This document shows, one piece after another, positions 43,001-46,000 of a DNA stretch of 64,000 bases (within the stretch, counting starts at the first letter, position 1; every line of letters begins with the position of its first letter). Made by a program: the position numbers and the translations under genes. Under the pieces are notes generated by a model that was not told the DNA's origin, did no database searches, and worked only from the letters and a program-made list of their open reading frames with translations. Source of the stretch: Hippasteria phrygiana. Its lineage: Eukaryota > Echinodermata > Asteroidea > Valvatida > Goniasteridae. The stretch spans positions 2,356,001-2,420,000 of the forward strand of contig JAZGUH010000363.1 of NCBI GenBank assembly GCA_037893225.1. Direction: 5' to 3'.

Positions 43001-46000
43001 TTGGTGATAGCATGGTTCCCGACTCATTTGAAGAGAACCTCACACAACATGAGAAACAGCTTCAATTCTGATCTTTACAGTGCCGTTATTACCCACCAGG
43101 ATTGTCGCCTGAGCTATCTTAAGTTGACTCTGAGTGTCTTGTAGTTGGATGGTAGCCTGGTTCTTCTCTCTCTCAGCTCCTACTGCATGTTTGCTATGAT
43201 GCCTCTCAACCTTCTCATAGTCTCTCTGCAAGCTGGTCAGCTGTTAATATAAATATTATGTGTAGTATTTCATAGTTATCCCTGGTTAAATGTAAGATTT
43301 TCAGCCGACACTAGTGGGGACAAACCCTCTGATACCTTTTTGTGTTAAAGAAATCTCACACAGGTCTGCCAAACTCTGGTTAATTTTGAAGGTGTGCTCA
43401 AAACAATCTATCAGAATGAACACCAAAAAAGGAATGATTTAGCCATTCACCAAAAATAGTCAAAGTTGTTTTTCCCATTGCTGCTAAAGACAGCAGCAAA
43501 ATAAAAGCACGCAGAAGTGCTTTTTTGTGAGAGATCTTTAAAGGCTTCAACAAGGGAATCCTGTTGGAATAGCTTGGAGAAGGGGAAATTCAGTATCCCA
43601 TTCTATGCAGGGTTAATGACTGCGTGAAACATGGGCCATAGTTACATGTATGCCTTATTATTGCAATGTTCCATGTGCAAGCACAAGATGTAAAACCACC
43701 AGAGGAAGTAAATACTGAAAATAAATAGCTGATGCAGTTTTTTGTATGTACTTACCGTAATTTTGGGAATATAGGCCGTGGCTTATACGTTGATTCTCAC
43801 GCTGAAAAAGTTGTCATTGTCTTTTTTATTCCCCCCGCCCCTGTCCAAAAAAAAAAGAACTGCCGCGCGGCCCACCCAGCCAGGACGCTCATCCAGCCCG
43901 TAAAAATTGGTAATTTCGAGGACTTATGAAAGTTTATTGGGCTCAGTGCGCGTCGAATGAGGGCGCTGTCCACAAATACTCGTATACCACCGCACCAGTG
44001 GGATTGCTTTGTTTGTTTGCCGACTCTCGATAATTGCGTTTTCAATAAGAATATCATAGCGGGAACCAGACACTTAAATTGAAGTCAGGTAAGATGACGT
44101 CGATATTGAACCCAAACTCGCCTTTTCTTTCCGCCTATCTCGTTCTTGCGCTGCTTACACTTTAGGATTGCATGTGATTTCGATAGTGGAACCATTTTAC
44201 ATACGAGCGCTATGCAGCAAGATAACTTTTGTGGTCGGTCGTCAGTGCCGCGGTGCGGTTTATACGCCGGTGCGGCTAATACGCCAACTTTAAATCTTAA
44301 TTTGCAGATTTTTGCGTGCTGCGGCTTATACTCCGCGCGGCCTATATTCCAAAAATTACGGTACTCCACAACTCTACATTTTAAATAGGTCAATCTTCAC
44401 CCCTTAACCCTAACCCCCTAGGCATTTTTACTAGGCTTCCTCAACCTGTCAAAATCCAACACTGTGCAGTATACCAATGGCACATTCTTTGGACTTAGAC
44501 AAATTGGGGCATCATAGCTCCATGTAATTAAAAGTAATGATGCCAATTCAAGGCCCTACAGTACTGAACCCATCAAAATTAGACAAAACCTGCTGTTGGA
44601 GTTTGTAAGGCTTGGGGTAGTTAGGGTTAAAATATTTTAGGTTCCCACACTTGTGTACAACAAAACTGAAGGCATTGACCTTATGAGTTCACCATGTTAT
44701 GACAGACTTTTCTCATGTACGATCAAGCCACTCTAAAGCCCTGTCCGCACTGGACTTTTTTTGGTAAAACTTACCGAGACGATGGGTACTTTTCCCATTT
44801 TAACAGCCTAGGACGTTTTCCTCTCAGTTACTCTTCCTGAGTACAGCGGTTACTTCTACCGGGCAACTGCTGCCCAGGAAAACTGACCAGGTAACTTTTC
44901 CTGAGACGATAAGTCCAGTGCGGACAGTGCGAGTCGGTAAAAGCGGCTCAGGAAAGCATACATCCGGCCAGAGCGCATGCGCTTTGCACTGTTTCACCGC
45001 GGTGCGGTGCATGTGGCAAGTTTCCAAATTCCAGTGCGTTGTTCCTCTTTTGGTCGCAATCATGGCAGATTTTATTATTGATACAGTCGGAAGTTTGATT
45101 GGTGCTAAAGGCGTAGGCCTACGTGTACACATCGGCCCGAAAAATGAAAAGGCACACGTGATTTGGGTAAATCGCGTCAATGTAGAAAGGTCACGCAAAG
45201 CACCCTCATGAGTCGTTATATTGACAGCTCGGTTACTTCTCCCACGGTCTCGGTAAAATTTTCCCGTGTCGAAAGTCCAAGTGCGGACAGTGGTCACATT
45301 TGACCATTTTTCATTTTACCATCGTCTCATATGTGTATGTGTACGAGAAGCTTGAAGGCTATCAGCTTGAAGTCACCCTTTAAACTATTTTTCTTCATTA
45401 TGTTGGCCAATTATTAAATTGAAGGTCTCGGTTATGTCTCGACCCCAAATACTGAGACCTTTACTCTGGGACTGAGAGCATGAGGTCTTCAAAGTCCACA
45501 CATTGAAACCGCCAAGATCTAAAAAAAAAAAAAAACCGGTCTTGATACTGAGACCGGTTTTAAAACCTATATCATTGCCCGGCTTATTGTGGAACGTGGC
45601 AATAAACCACAATCCCGTACCTGTGATCTTAGCTGTGTCAGTTTCTGTTCATATTGAGATGACAATGATCGCTTCTCGCCTTCACTGCTGTCTAGTTGAT
45701 GCCGAAGACGACCAACCTAGACACATAAAAACAACAAATAACAATGTAAACATCATGAGTGTGAGTTATGTTCACAACTAATTACGACAGCTCATATACA
45801 TGTACCAAACGGGTTTGATTATCATTATCTTGTACAGGCATCTTCACTTGCCAAGACCATGACCATGATGACCTGGAAAATAACCTACACTGGCACCAAA
45901 ACAGTGCATGTGGCACTAGTGCATATGTGGCCCCAGTGCAGATATATGTGGCCCCAGTGCAGATATATGTGGCCCCAGTGCAGATATATGTGGCCCCAGT

